Origin: CAZBJJ01 sp964492245 | GTDB lineage: Bacteria; Spirochaetota; Spirochaetia; Treponematales; Breznakiellaceae | Length of the DNA stretch: 62,427 nucleotides | Direction: 5' to 3' | Assembly: GCA_964492245.1 (NCBI GenBank) | Contig: CAZBJJ010000008.1 | Span: 1-62,427 of the forward strand | Part shown: positions 7,769 to 17,201 of the stretch, in pieces | Numbering within the stretch: the stretch's first letter is position 1 | Layout: every line of letters begins with the position of its first letter | Program-made: the position numbers and the translations under genes | The notes under the pieces: model-generated | What the model saw: only the letters and a program-made list of their open reading frames with translations | What the model was told of the DNA's origin: nothing | Databases searched by the model: none

Positions 7769-9001
7769 ATGGCAGAAATATTAGTAGAGTCCTTAAAAGA
7801 GGGCCAGCGTTTTACCGAGGCAGTCTACACCGATGGCAGCAATCTTTTGGTGCCGGCGGGCCTGCCCATTAAACAAAAGGACATTGCCCGTTTAAAATCT
7901 TGGGGCATACAGAGCGTACATAGTGCAGGAACAGCGATATCCGATCGGGCTCCTACAGCCGAGGAGGCTGCAACCCCCGTGGTAGAGCCCATAGAAAATA
8001 GCCCTAAAGTTGACGAAAAAAAACCGAAGCCAGTAAAAAGTGCAAAAAAAATATTGCCCAAGGTCCTATCGCTGCCCGCAGTGCAGGAAAACAAGGGCCC
8101 ATACCGCGTATATATGGACCTTATCGATCGCTTGAACCTGATTTTCGAAAGCTTTGGTATGGGCTCTACGGTGGCCGCACGCGACATAGAGACAATTGGG
8201 GGGCGATTAGTTCAAGCGGTACGCGAAAGCAGCAACTCCTTTGTAGGCTTTGTCTTGGGCGGCGAGGTATATGGCAGCGAACTGGCTAAAAGCTCAGTAA
8301 ACACGGCAATTCTGGCCTTTCTTATGGCGCAGGATATGCGCGTGCCCAATCATAAAACCCTGCAAATTGTCACTGCCGCCCTCTTGCACGATGTGGGTAT
8401 GCTGCGCCTGCCAAAGGAAATATTGGACAGCAAGGGCGAGTTAAACGACGGGGAGGCGCAACGGATGAAGTCGCACCCCCTATATACCTATCGTTTTATC
8501 TGTCGCGACCTCCTTTTTCCCGAAGAAATAGGCCTTATTGCCCTGCAGCACCACGAACGCTGGGATGGCGAAGGATATCCGCGGCGTTTAAGTGGCAACG
8601 ATATAGAATTGGGGGCCAGGATTATCAGTGTGGCCGACGCCTTCGAGGCAATGGTCTCGGAAAAACCCTATAGGAACTCGATGCTGGGGTATCAGGCCAT
8701 GAAAAATCTTTTGTCGGACAACTCGCGGCGCTTTGACCCAGAAGTATTAAAATCTTTTATTCGGACAATGGGCATATATCCAATTGGCTCTATTGTACTC
8801 TTAAACACCGGGGCCCTTGCTCGGGTTATCAATGTACAGGGCAATGCCCCCTTGCGCCCCCAGCTGCGGGTGCTTATCGATGAGTTTGGAAAATCTTGGA
8901 ATAACGACGACGGAGAAATGCTCGACCTGCTCATCGAAAAAAGTATTTTCATTGCCCGTGCAATTGACCCGCGGGAATATGCAAAAAGCAAAGAGGCTTA
9001 A
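7769..9001 (+). CDS. HD-GYP domain protein, predicted c-di-GMP phosphodiesterase
   Basis: 410 residues. An N-terminal DUF3391-like part (VESLKEGQRFTEAVY) is followed by a Lys/Pro-rich linker (about residues 75-95) and a C-terminal HD-GYP domain. Catalytic motifs are present: LLHDVGMLRLP (HD), HHERWDGEGYP (GYP loop) and ISVADAFEAM. HD-GYP enzymes hydrolyse cyclic di-GMP, controlling motility and surface behaviour in spirochaetes. It lies in the rplS-yraN cluster in the same order I recall for Treponema and overlaps yraN by 23 nt. Confidence 0.9.
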   Translation: MAEILVESLKEGQRFTEAVYTDGSNLLVPAGLPIKQKDIARLKSWGIQSVHSAGTAISDRAPTAEEAATPVVEPIENSPKVDEKKPKPVKSAKKILPKVLSLPAVQENKGPYRVYMDLIDRLNLIFESFGMGSTVAARDIETIGGRLVQAVRESSNSFVGFVLGGEVYGSELAKSSVNTAILAFLMAQDMRVPNHKTLQIVTAALLHDVGMLRLPKEILDSKGELNDGEAQRMKSHPLYTYRFICRDLLFPEEIGLIALQHHERWDGEGYPRRLSGNDIELGARIISVADAFEAMVSEKPYRNSMLGYQAMKNLLSDNSRRFDPEVLKSFIRTMGIYPIGSIVLLNTGALARVINVQGNAPLRPQLRVLIDEFGKSWNNDDGEMLDLLIEKSIFIARAIDPREYAKSKEA

Positions 9002-9371
9002 AGCATTGCCAAAGACAGTGTCCACCAGCGAGCGGGGGCGAAAGGGCGAGGAAGCGGCAGCGCTCTGGCTCCTTGAACAAAACTGGACAGTCTTAGAAAA
9101 AAACTTTCGCTCAAAACGCGGCGAGATAGATTTAATATGTATTGATAAAGAGGTCCTTGTCTTTGTCGAGGTAAAAACCTGGACCTCTTGGGATGTTGTG
9201 GAGTTGGAACAGATAATTAGCCGGACAAAACAAAAAAGAATTATTGAAACGGCTAAGTATTTTCTCTATCTGCATCGAAAATATAGTAATATGAGTTATA
9301 GATTCGACGTGGTGCTCGCTGGTGCTTCTGGTATTCATCATCTTGCCCACGCCTTTACGGAGAGTGTATGA
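8979..9371 (+). CDS. YraN family (UPF0102) putative endonuclease-like protein
   Basis: About 130 residues with the YraN/UPF0102 pattern: GRKGEEAAALWLLEQN, the RecB-like nuclease core RGEIDLICIDKEVLVFVEVK with its D-ExK residues, and RFDVVLA near the end. The family is thought to act on DNA or recombination intermediates, but biochemical data are thin. I chose the ATG at 8979; a TTG or GTG near 9004-9020 could also serve. It overlaps the HD-GYP gene, and its stop overlaps the next ATG. Confidence 0.88.
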   Translation: MQKAKRLKALPKTVSTSERGRKGEEAAALWLLEQNWTVLEKNFRSKRGEIDLICIDKEVLVFVEVKTWTSWDVVELEQIISRTKQKRIIETAKYFLYLHRKYSNMSYRFDVVLAGASGIHHLAHAFTESV

Positions 9372-9553
9372 TGTATAAAACAGAGACGCCTGTGGAGTCT
9401 CGCAGAATTGAAGAGCTTAGGCACCTACTTAAGGACAAAGATTATCTGGCTACGGCTATACAGCGAATAGCCCAGGTTTTAAGTAATGAGCTTTTAGATA
9501 TATCACTCTCTGGAGATATTGATGAGCAATCAAGACAGATCGTACAGCAATAA
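9368..9553 (+). CDS. Small hypothetical protein
   Basis: A 61-residue acidic, helical protein whose ATG overlaps the yraN stop as ATGATG and whose 3' end overlaps the next gene by 32 nt. Coupling on both sides and no gap in the cluster argue that it is real. No motif is recognised; it may be a helical adaptor. Confidence 0.5.
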   Translation: MMYKTETPVESRRIEELRHLLKDKDYLATAIQRIAQVLSNELLDISLSGDIDEQSRQIVQQ

Positions 9554-10145
9554 GCGGGGCAACCGGCGGGGGAAAAAAAGCAACCGAGATGCTAAGAGGT
9601 CCGGTGGCGATAAAAAACCGGATATTGCCGCCAGAGTTGAGCAGGAAAACAGACAAAAACAGAAGCTGAACAGGGATGCGCAGACGACTAACCGGAATCA
9701 GGGCACACGTACGACTTCAATTGCAGACCGATTGGGGGATCCAGGTAAGGGTCGATTTCCCTTTAAGTCTCTATCTTCGCATAGGCGGCGTAGCCATCTT
9801 CCCCGGAAAAAATGGGAGGCACCCGAAAAAATAGAAATTGAACTGCCCGAGCTGGTATGCGAGCGCTGTGGCGAAAAAATAGAAGATTACACCCAGGCAA
9901 TTGGCGACGATGCAGCTCAGAGCTGGTGGCATTTCGACTGTGCCCTTGAGCATTTGCAAGAACGGGAGAACCCGCAGGAAGGTGAAAAAGTTGTCTATAT
10001 TGGCGGTGGTCGCTTTGCCATTGTGGCCTTCCCCAATACGCTCAACGACAATGATTTTCAAATTAAAACAATTATTTCCTGGGAAAACAAGGACAAGCGA
10101 GCGTCCTGGCGTACCGATATTGCAAGTAAGTATTCAAGGACATAA
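9522..10145 (+). CDS. Hypothetical protein with basic N-terminus and Cys/His zinc-binding-like motif
   Basis: About 207 residues. The first ~60 residues are very rich in Arg, Lys, Asn and Gln, as in RNA- or DNA-binding tails. The middle holds CERCGEKIEDYTQAI and WHFDCALEHL, a CxxC...HxxC arrangement likely to bind one zinc. The C-terminal part (VVYIGGGRFAIVAF) looks like a small beta domain. The ATG at 9522 follows TGGAGA. I do not recognise the family; conservation next to yraN and HD-GYP genes suggests a spirochaete-specific nucleic-acid-binding protein, which is inference. Confidence 0.65.
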   Translation: MSNQDRSYSNKRGNRRGKKSNRDAKRSGGDKKPDIAARVEQENRQKQKLNRDAQTTNRNQGTRTTSIADRLGDPGKGRFPFKSLSSHRRRSHLPRKKWEAPEKIEIELPELVCERCGEKIEDYTQAIGDDAAQSWWHFDCALEHLQERENPQEGEKVVYIGGGRFAIVAFPNTLNDNDFQIKTIISWENKDKRASWRTDIASKYSRT

Positions 10146-10147
10146 AT

Positions 10148-11275
10148 GTGAGCGATACGAGCGACTTCCTGCAGAACCCGGAAGTACTCAGACATTATAC
10201 GCTGTTACAAGACCTTGGAGTTTTTCGCCATTTTGATGAATTGAAAAAAGAGGGGCGCGACTGGGAAGGGCTCTTGGCTTCGGCCACCGATATTTTTCGC
10301 CAGACAAGTACAGACCAGCTTTTAGAGACCGCAGTGCGCTGTATTAGCGAGAAATTTCTGCCCTCTTTTTTAGTCTTTATGTGGCGCGCCCATCCGGGGC
10401 GGGAGAGCCTGGTGGTAAAGGGCTATCGCAACTTTAATGCCTGCGATATTCCCATCAATTTGGAATCTTTGGCCCCATTTGAAGAATTCTTTAAAAAATA
10501 TCCCCAGCCCATTGGCTTTGACCTTTTTGAGTATCAGTTTGCCAACCCCGAGCAGACCGAGGGCATACGGGATGTGGGCCCGGAAATCGTTGTCCCCGTT
10601 TTAGGCCCCTCGGGTCTTTACGGACTTATTTTAATTGGCCCAAAGGTCTTGGATTCCCAATATGCCCCCCGGGAGCTGAGTTTTCTGGACCGGCTTATGT
10701 CCTTTGTCTCTATCGCCTTGCAAAATCACCTACACTATGAACATTCGGTGCGGGATCCAAAAACCGGTCTTTTTAATCATGGCTTTTTTATGGTGCGTAT
10801 TAACGAGGAAGTACATCGGGCCCAGCGGCGCAAAAGGCCTTTTTCGGTTATTGTAATTGATGTCGATAAATTTAAAAGTTTTAACGATACCTATGGGCAT
10901 TTAGCTGGCGACCGGGTGCTGGAAAATATGGCCGAAGTCCTGCGCGGCAGTATGCGCGAGGGCGATATTCTTTCCCGCTTTGGGGGGGAAGAATTTATGG
11001 TGCTCTTACCAGAGACGGGCCGGCTTCAGGCCTGGAGCATTGCCGAGCGGCTGCGATTGGCAATTGAGAGCATGGATGTACATTGGAACGAGGAGATTTT
11101 GCGCATAACTATAAGCTTGGGTATTGCGGTAAGTGCTGCTTCGCAGGACGAAAACGCAGATACCATCATTCAATGGGCCGACAATGCGTTGTATCAGTCT
11201 AAAACACGGGGTCGCAACTGCACCAGTTTATGGAGGGGCGGGCTCTTGTTTAAATCTAGTATACTCAATGCCTAG
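10148..11275 (+). CDS. GGDEF protein, predicted diguanylate cyclase
   Basis: 375 residues: an N-terminal GAF-like sensory region (about residues 40-195) and a C-terminal GGDEF domain. The active site reads RFGGEEFMVLLPE (about residue 276), and an inhibitory RxxD site (REGD) lies five residues before it, so product feedback is expected. FSVIVIDVDKFKSFNDTYGH is the metal-binding half. It makes c-di-GMP from GTP and so opposes the three HD-GYP enzymes in this window. GTG start, 2 nt after the previous stop. Confidence 0.93.
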   Translation: MSDTSDFLQNPEVLRHYTLLQDLGVFRHFDELKKEGRDWEGLLASATDIFRQTSTDQLLETAVRCISEKFLPSFLVFMWRAHPGRESLVVKGYRNFNACDIPINLESLAPFEEFFKKYPQPIGFDLFEYQFANPEQTEGIRDVGPEIVVPVLGPSGLYGLILIGPKVLDSQYAPRELSFLDRLMSFVSIALQNHLHYEHSVRDPKTGLFNHGFFMVRINEEVHRAQRRKRPFSVIVIDVDKFKSFNDTYGHLAGDRVLENMAEVLRGSMREGDILSRFGGEEFMVLLPETGRLQAWSIAERLRLAIESMDVHWNEEILRITISLGIAVSAASQDENADTIIQWADNALYQSKTRGRNCTSLWRGGLLFKSSILNA

Positions 11276-11349
11276 GTATAAAAACCTAAAACTATACAAA
11301 ATTGTCAAAAGCGCATAATATATAGCTTTGTCATTAAATGGAGGATAAG

Positions 11350-13290
11350 GTGAGAACAGTAATACGACTTTTACACGACGGGGCTGCCCATTTTAACGAT
11401 GCCCCCTATTTGGGAGAAAAGATAGATAGGGAATATGTGCGAACTAGCTTTAAAGAGGCAGACGAAATTAGTTCGCAGTTTGCCGCCACCCTTGTTATGC
11501 GGGGTTACCAAAAAGGCCAGACCATTGCCATTTTATCCGAGGGGCGCAGCGCCTGGGTGCTTGGCGAATTTGGACTTTTAAAGGCTGGCTGTATCTCTGT
11601 GCCCCTTTCGACAAAGCTCTCCGAGGAAGAAATTCTATTTCGCCTCGAGCACGCCGAGGTAAGGGCAATTTTGATATCTGAAAACAATTTTAAAAAGTTT
11701 GCCGCCCTTATTCCTCGGCTTAGCCGGCCTATGGAGGTTATCTGTATATCGCCCACAACTCCGAGCTTGCTGGATATGGTCAAAGAGGCCGGCCTTGAAG
11801 CGGGTAAAAACTGCCTGTTTTGGGGAGCCTTAATTGAGGAGGGCCGCCTTGCCCTTTTGGATAACTTAGAGTACGAGGGACGCAATATCCGACTGCATTT
11901 GGCAGAGCGGGAGGCCGGCATTGCCGAAGACGATGTGGTAACTATTTCCTACACTTCGGGCACTACGGGAAACCCCAAGGGCATTATGCTTACCCATTTA
12001 AACTACTGGGACAACACCCAAAACTCCGCCGAGGTAGTACATGTGCAAGAGGGCTGGAAGAGCCTTATCATGCTGCCCTTAGACCATTCCTTTGCCCACA
12101 CCGTTGGCCTGTATATTTTTTTGTATCGTGGGCTCTGTATGTATTTTGTGGATGCCCGTGGCGGTCCCATGGCCTCTTTGCGAAATTTGCCGATAAATTT
12201 ACAGGAGACAAACCCCGATTTCCTTTTAACGGTACCGGCGCTCTCGGGAAATTTTATGAAAAAAATGATTCAGGGAATTCAGAGTAAAGGGGCCTTTGTC
12301 GAGGGCATTTTTCGCCGGGGCTTAGCTGCGGGTATTGCGCGGGCGGGAAACGGTTTTAATAAGCCTGCGCTTGGCATTCGAATACGCGCCTTCTTCCCCT
12401 GGCTCTTGGCCGAGCTCTTGGTTTTTCCCAAATTGAGGGCTTTTTTTGGCAGGGATATTAAATTCTGTGTGGGCGGCGGGGCGCTTTTAGAAATTCGTCA
12501 ACAGGAATTTTTTAATGCCATTGGTGTGCCGGTGTTTCAGGGCTATGGGCTTACCGAAAACACTCCTATTATCTGTACCAATTCGCCGATGCGCCACAAG
12601 TTTGGCACCTCCGGAAATATCATCCCCAATTTACACGTGCGTATTATGAAGGATGCTAACACCGAATGTAAGCGGGGCGAGATTGGCGAAATTGTAACCA
12701 AGGGCAATTCGGTTATGAAGGGATATTTTAAAAACCCCGAGGCCAGTGCAGAGACCCTTAGAGATGGCTGGCTCTGGTCGGGAGACCTAGGTTATATTGA
12801 TGAAGACGATTTCCTAGTGGTAACCGGTCGCGAAAAGGCCCTGCTTATTGCCGCCGATGGCGAAAAATATAGCCCCGAAACTATAGAAGAGGCTATTATA
12901 AATTCTTCGAGGTATGTGGATCAAATAATGGCCTATAACGAACAGTGCAAATTTACCAGCCTGCTTATCACTTTAAATACTGAGGCCCTTAAAGCCGATA
13001 CCGCCGGGAAAAATGTGGGCGAGGTTATTACTATTATCGAAGAGGACCTCTTGGCCTTTCAGAACAAGAGCGAGTATGCCACCATACCTGCCCAGTGGCG
13101 TCCGGCCTCCTTTGCCATTATTTCGGAACCCTTTGGCGAGGAGCATGGTTTGGTAAACTCGACGATGAAATTGGTGCGACATAAGGTGCGCGATCACTAT
13201 AAAGATAGGCTTGATGAGCTGTATGCCAGTGGAACAGCCAGCCCAGATATTGCAGGAAATCGGGAAGCACTACATAAGTTAGGCTTTTAG
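11350..13290 (+). CDS. AMP-forming acyl-CoA synthetase/ligase
   Basis: About 646 residues, ANL superfamily, closest in look to long-chain fatty-acid-CoA ligases. Core motifs are intact: TISYTSGTTGNPKGIMLTH (P-loop), FQGYGLTENTP, and DGWLWSGDLGYIDEDDFL with GREKALLIAADGEKYSP in the C-terminal lid. It activates a carboxylic acid as acyl-AMP and probably transfers it to CoA. The GTG at 11350 sits 5 nt after GGAGG, whereas the ATG at 11338 abuts that site, so GTG is preferred. It probably handles host- or medium-derived fatty acids for lipid synthesis. Confidence 0.9.
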   Translation: MRTVIRLLHDGAAHFNDAPYLGEKIDREYVRTSFKEADEISSQFAATLVMRGYQKGQTIAILSEGRSAWVLGEFGLLKAGCISVPLSTKLSEEEILFRLEHAEVRAILISENNFKKFAALIPRLSRPMEVICISPTTPSLLDMVKEAGLEAGKNCLFWGALIEEGRLALLDNLEYEGRNIRLHLAEREAGIAEDDVVTISYTSGTTGNPKGIMLTHLNYWDNTQNSAEVVHVQEGWKSLIMLPLDHSFAHTVGLYIFLYRGLCMYFVDARGGPMASLRNLPINLQETNPDFLLTVPALSGNFMKKMIQGIQSKGAFVEGIFRRGLAAGIARAGNGFNKPALGIRIRAFFPWLLAELLVFPKLRAFFGRDIKFCVGGGALLEIRQQEFFNAIGVPVFQGYGLTENTPIICTNSPMRHKFGTSGNIIPNLHVRIMKDANTECKRGEIGEIVTKGNSVMKGYFKNPEASAETLRDGWLWSGDLGYIDEDDFLVVTGREKALLIAADGEKYSPETIEEAIINSSRYVDQIMAYNEQCKFTSLLITLNTEALKADTAGKNVGEVITIIEEDLLAFQNKSEYATIPAQWRPASFAIISEPFGEEHGLVNSTMKLVRHKVRDHYKDRLDELYASGTASPDIAGNREALHKLGF

Positions 13291-13317
13291 GCCGATTTAA
13301 TTGTACAGGAGTATTTT

Positions 13318-15429
13318 GTGAATAATTATACCTCTGCAGAGCTCGTAGAAGTCTATGGCTCGAACTGTTTTTCCAATGCAGTAATGAGGGAACGCCTGCC
13401 AAAAAATGCCTTTAAAGAAATTGTGGCGGTGCAGAATGGCGAAAAAGAGCTGAGTTTTGCGGTGGCCGATGTGGTGGCCACTGCAATGCGCGATTGGGCC
13501 ATAGAACATGGGGCAACCCACTATACACATTGGTTCCACCCTTTAACGGGCCTGACTGCAGAAAAGCACGACTCATTTATTACCCCCACCGAGGATGGCA
13601 GAATTTTAATGGAGTTTTCGGGAAAGGCCCTTATAAAGGGCGAGCCCGATGCTTCCAGCTTTCCAAGCGGAGGGCTGCGGGCCACCTTCGAGGCCCGGGG
13701 TTATACAGCCTGGGATGTAACAAGCCCCGCTTTTTTAAAAAAAGATCCTACCGGTACAACCCTTTGTATTCCAACGGCCTTCTTTAGCTACCATGGTCAC
13801 GCCTTGGATAAAAAAGTGCCCCTTTTGCGTTCGATGGATGCCCTTTCTAAACAGGCCACCAGGCTTTTACACGCATTGGGCTCTACAAATGTGCGCCGTT
13901 GCTCAATTATGGTTGGGGCAGAACAGGAATATTTTTTAGTCGACAGGGCCTATTACAATAAAAGGCCAGACTTAATGCTTACCGGGCGCACTGTCTTTGG
14001 CTCCATGCCGGCAAAGGGCCAGGAAATGGAGGACCACTATTTTGGTGCCCTAAATGAAAGGGTTTCCACCTTTATGCGCGAGCTCAATTGGGAACTCTGG
14101 AAGTTGGGGGTTGCGGCAAAGACGCAGCACAACGAGGTGGCGCCAAATCAGTTCGAAATTGTTCCGGTATTTAGTACGGCCAATACGACGGTGGATGCAA
14201 ACCAAATGGTCATGGAGACTATTAAAAAAGTTGCCCGCCGCCACGATATGGAGGCCCTCCTGCACGAAAAACCCTTTGCCGGGGTAAATGGTTCGGGAAA
14301 GCATAATAACTGGTCAATTATTACCGACGAGGGCATAAATGTCTTTGAACCTGGAGAGAATCCGGAATCGAATGCCCGTTTCTTGCTCTTTGCCATTGCT
14401 GTTGTGGAGGCGGTAGACCGCTTTGCACCCCTGCTGCGTTCGAGCGTGGCCACTGCGGGCAACGACCACCGCCTAGGTGCAAACGAGGCACCGCCACCAA
14501 TTATCTCGGTGTTTTTTGGGGATATTTTAACCGAAATTCTGGAAGATATTGCCAATGGCAAGGCACACCACAAAAAAGGAGCTTCTAAAATTAAGCTGGG
14601 GGTTACCAGCCTGCCCAGCCTGCCGGTAGATCTTTCGGATAGAAATAGAACCAGTCCACTGGCCTTTACCGGAAACAAATTTGAGTTCCGCATGTTGGGC
14701 TCTTTTCAATCAATTGCCACCGCAAACACTTATTTAAACACGGCTGTTGCCCAGGTGTTTAGCGAGTTTGCCGAAATATTGGAAAAAACTGACGATATCA
14801 ATCTCTGCCTACAGGAGATAATTAAAAAATCCTATAGCAAACACCGCCGCATTGTCTTTAATGGGAACGGCTATTCCGAACAGTGGGTGCAGGAGGCATT
14901 GGAGCGGGGCCTGCCCAATATTACCTCTACCGTAGATGCCTTGGGCATCTTGCTGGACAGCGAAACGGTCGAGCTTTTCGAGCGCCACCATGTTTTAAAC
15001 AGGGAGGAACTTGAAAGCCGATTTTGTATTTATTTGCAAAAATACTCAAGACAAATTAACATAGAGGCCGGGGTAATGGTAGATATGGCTAAACGCTCAA
15101 TTTTTCCCTCGGCATCTGCCTTTGCCTCCCGCCTGGCCCAAGAGGCACTCAGCTTGCGCTCGATATCTGCAGAAAGTTCTTGCCAGGAAGAGTTGGCCAA
15201 AAAAACGGCCAGGCTTTTAAGCGATTTGACCAAGGAGACCGAAGAGCTGGAACGAGTATTACATGTGGCCCAGGAAAACGAGGATTTTTTGGAGCAGGCC
15301 CGGGCCTACAGGGAGGCGGTGTTGCCGGCTATGCACCGGCTACGCTCCAAGGCCGATTGCCTGGAAAAAATCATTGCCAAGGACTTCTGGCCCTTCCCCA
15401 CCTACGAGGATTTGCTATTCCGGCTGTAA
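13318..15429 (+). CDS. glnN: Glutamine synthetase type III
   Basis: 703 residues, the GSIII length class found in Bacteroidetes, spirochaetes and cyanobacteria. Visible marks are FSNAVMRERLPK near the start, MVGAEQEYFLVD (metal-binding Glu), FAGVNGSGKHNNWSI (the class III signature) and NDHRLGANEAPPPIIS. It makes glutamine from glutamate, ammonia and ATP in the cytosol. GTG start preceded by CAGGAG. No nitrogen-regulation genes are adjacent. Confidence 0.96.
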   Translation: MNNYTSAELVEVYGSNCFSNAVMRERLPKNAFKEIVAVQNGEKELSFAVADVVATAMRDWAIEHGATHYTHWFHPLTGLTAEKHDSFITPTEDGRILMEFSGKALIKGEPDASSFPSGGLRATFEARGYTAWDVTSPAFLKKDPTGTTLCIPTAFFSYHGHALDKKVPLLRSMDALSKQATRLLHALGSTNVRRCSIMVGAEQEYFLVDRAYYNKRPDLMLTGRTVFGSMPAKGQEMEDHYFGALNERVSTFMRELNWELWKLGVAAKTQHNEVAPNQFEIVPVFSTANTTVDANQMVMETIKKVARRHDMEALLHEKPFAGVNGSGKHNNWSIITDEGINVFEPGENPESNARFLLFAIAVVEAVDRFAPLLRSSVATAGNDHRLGANEAPPPIISVFFGDILTEILEDIANGKAHHKKGASKIKLGVTSLPSLPVDLSDRNRTSPLAFTGNKFEFRMLGSFQSIATANTYLNTAVAQVFSEFAEILEKTDDINLCLQEIIKKSYSKHRRIVFNGNGYSEQWVQEALERGLPNITSTVDALGILLDSETVELFERHHVLNREELESRFCIYLQKYSRQINIEAGVMVDMAKRSIFPSASAFASRLAQEALSLRSISAESSCQEELAKKTARLLSDLTKETEELERVLHVAQENEDFLEQARAYREAVLPAMHRLRSKADCLEKIIAKDFWPFPTYEDLLFRL

Positions 15430-15465
15430 AAAGTATTTCATGCTGGATATTTACGGCAATTCCTA

Positions 15466-15471
15466 TATAAT
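15466..15471 (+). promoter_or_regulatory. Possible -10 box before the GAF-HD-GYP gene
   Basis: TATAAT lies about 49 nt before the GTG start at 15520. No clear -35 is seen at the expected distance. Confidence 0.4.
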
Positions 15472-15519
15472 ATAGCTATATTGCCCCCAGTGGGCTTTAA
15501 GTATGTATGGAGCGCAATT

Positions 15520-16746
15520 GTGGCAAGAAAAAAGAAGATAGATTTTAACGATATTATTCAAATTGATTCTCGCCTGAATGAAATACAGGATTTAGATATA
15601 CTGCTAGAGGAGATATTAACCGTGGCCCGCAGCTTTTTACAGGCAGATGCTGGCTCAATCTATATAAAAGAAGAGGAAGCGCTTCATATTAGATATTCTC
15701 AGAACAATACCCTTGCTGCCGAATTAGAACCAGGGGAAAAACTGGTATATTCTATATTTGCCGTCCCCATTAGCGAGAAATCCCTAGCCGGCTATGTGGC
15801 GCTCAATGCCAAGGTGGTAAATATTCCCGATGTCTATAAAATTCCGCAGGATGCCCCCTATTCTTTTAACACTTCCTTCGACCTTGTTTCCGGCTATAAG
15901 ACGACTTCGATGCTCACCATTCCCCTAAAGACCTCCGAGGGAATTGTGCTGGGCGTTATCCAGCTTATCAATGCACAGAATTCGGCCGGAAAGGTCCAAG
16001 CCTTTACCAGCGAGCAGGAGCTATTGGCCGGGCACTTTGCTGGAAATGCGACGGTGGCCCTGCAACGGGCGGTAATGACTCGCTCCATGCTGCTTAGAAT
16101 GACAAAGATGTCCGAGCTGCGCGACCCAAAGGAGACAGGGGCCCATGTAAACCGGGTTGCCGCCTTTTCTACCGAAATATATGAGCGCTGGGCCTTTAAG
16201 CAGGGCCTATCAAAAGAAGAAATAGAAAAATTCCGAGACAATCTAAGAATTGCGGCCATGCTTCACGATGTGGGCAAGGTGGCTATTTCGGATGTGATTT
16301 TAAAAAAACCTGGGCGCTTTACGCCCGAAGAATACAAAATAATGCAGCAACACTCCCTCTATGGCAGCCAGCTCTTTGTGGATCCGCAAAACGATTTAGA
16401 TAGAATTTGTCGCGAGGTAGCGCTTACACACCACGAAAACTGGGACGGCACCGGATACCCAGGCTGGGTGGACCCGGCCAGTGGCAAGGTGCTGGTAGAA
16501 AACGAAGATGGCAGTGCTAAGGGAAAGCTGGGCGAAGAAATTCCACTGGCTGGTCGAATTGTTGCCATTGCCGATGTCTTCGATGCCCTCAGTTCGAAGC
16601 GGGTGTATAAGGAAGCCTGGGACGAGGCCAGTGTTTTTGAAGAAATGCGAAAAATGTCCAATACTAAGTTCGATCCCGCCTTAGTCGATGTTTTTTTCGA
16701 AATTCTCCCGGCAATTCGCCAGATTCAAGAAAAATATCCAGAATAA
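15520..16746 (+). CDS. GAF-HD-GYP protein, predicted c-di-GMP phosphodiesterase
   Basis: About 408 residues. An N-terminal GAF domain (QADAGSIYIKEE, then TIPLKTSEGIVLGVIQLIN) is joined to an HD-GYP domain with MLHDVGKVAISDVILKKPGRF, HHENWDGTGYPGW and AIADVFDALSSKRVYKEAW. The GAF part probably senses a small ligand and controls c-di-GMP hydrolysis. The GTG at 15520 is 7 nt after GGAG; an upstream TTG frame start at 15481 lacks a ribosome-binding site. It ends 2 nt from the convergent yaiI-like gene. Confidence 0.92.
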   Translation: MARKKKIDFNDIIQIDSRLNEIQDLDILLEEILTVARSFLQADAGSIYIKEEEALHIRYSQNNTLAAELEPGEKLVYSIFAVPISEKSLAGYVALNAKVVNIPDVYKIPQDAPYSFNTSFDLVSGYKTTSMLTIPLKTSEGIVLGVIQLINAQNSAGKVQAFTSEQELLAGHFAGNATVALQRAVMTRSMLLRMTKMSELRDPKETGAHVNRVAAFSTEIYERWAFKQGLSKEEIEKFRDNLRIAAMLHDVGKVAISDVILKKPGRFTPEEYKIMQQHSLYGSQLFVDPQNDLDRICREVALTHHENWDGTGYPGWVDPASGKVLVENEDGSAKGKLGEEIPLAGRIVAIADVFDALSSKRVYKEAWDEASVFEEMRKMSNTKFDPALVDVFFEILPAIRQIQEKYPE

Positions 16747-16748
16747 TC

Positions 16749-17201
16749 TTAGGTTTTTAAAAGTTTTGCCAAGAGGCGGTCAAAGCTATCGGCAAAGGCC
16801 TTTAGATCTCGGGGGCCCATTGTCGCCGTTCTTGGACCACCCAGGCCGTTTAGGGCAAGGCCCAAAGAAAAATTGCGCAGCGAAAGCTTCTCCTGTATAT
16901 TGTCGGAGGTATAATTTTGCCCTCGGTCGTCGAGGACGTGGATGCTTTTTTCTACTAGGCGGCTGGCCAGGGGGACATCGCGAGTAATGGCGATATCGCC
17001 GGCGGCAGCATAGTCTACAATAAAGTTATCGGCCACATCTTGGCCCTGGGGGCAGCGGTGGACATAGATGTTATTGCCATCTAGTCCGGCAATGGGTTTA
17101 TTGGCCACAAAATGGGCAAAAATGTCTAAGCGTTCTGCTGCCTTTTGTACAATATCGCGCACAGCCTTGGGGCAGGAATCGGCATCAATCCAAATTTTCA
17201 T
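16749..17201 (-). CDS. YaiI/YqxD family (UPF0178) protein
   Basis: 150 residues with the family start MKIWIDADSCPKAVRDIV, the middle DNFIVDYAAAGDIAITRDVPLA and the end GPRDLKAFADSFDRLL. The fold is PIN-like with conserved acidic residues (DAD, TRDVPLA), suggesting a nuclease-type metal site, but the function is not established. The ATG at 17201 follows GAGGAAG and overlaps the end of zapA by 17 nt. Confidence 0.9.
   Translation of the reverse strand: MKIWIDADSCPKAVRDIVQKAAERLDIFAHFVANKPIAGLDGNNIYVHRCPQGQDVADNFIVDYAAAGDIAITRDVPLASRLVEKSIHVLDDRGQNYTSDNIQEKLSLRNFSLGLALNGLGGPRTATMGPRDLKAFADSFDRLLAKLLKT

Noticed and set aside
11302..11319. TTGTCA and CATAAT before the acyl ligase as a promoter
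   Set aside because: Only six bases separate them, too close for a sigma-70 promoter.
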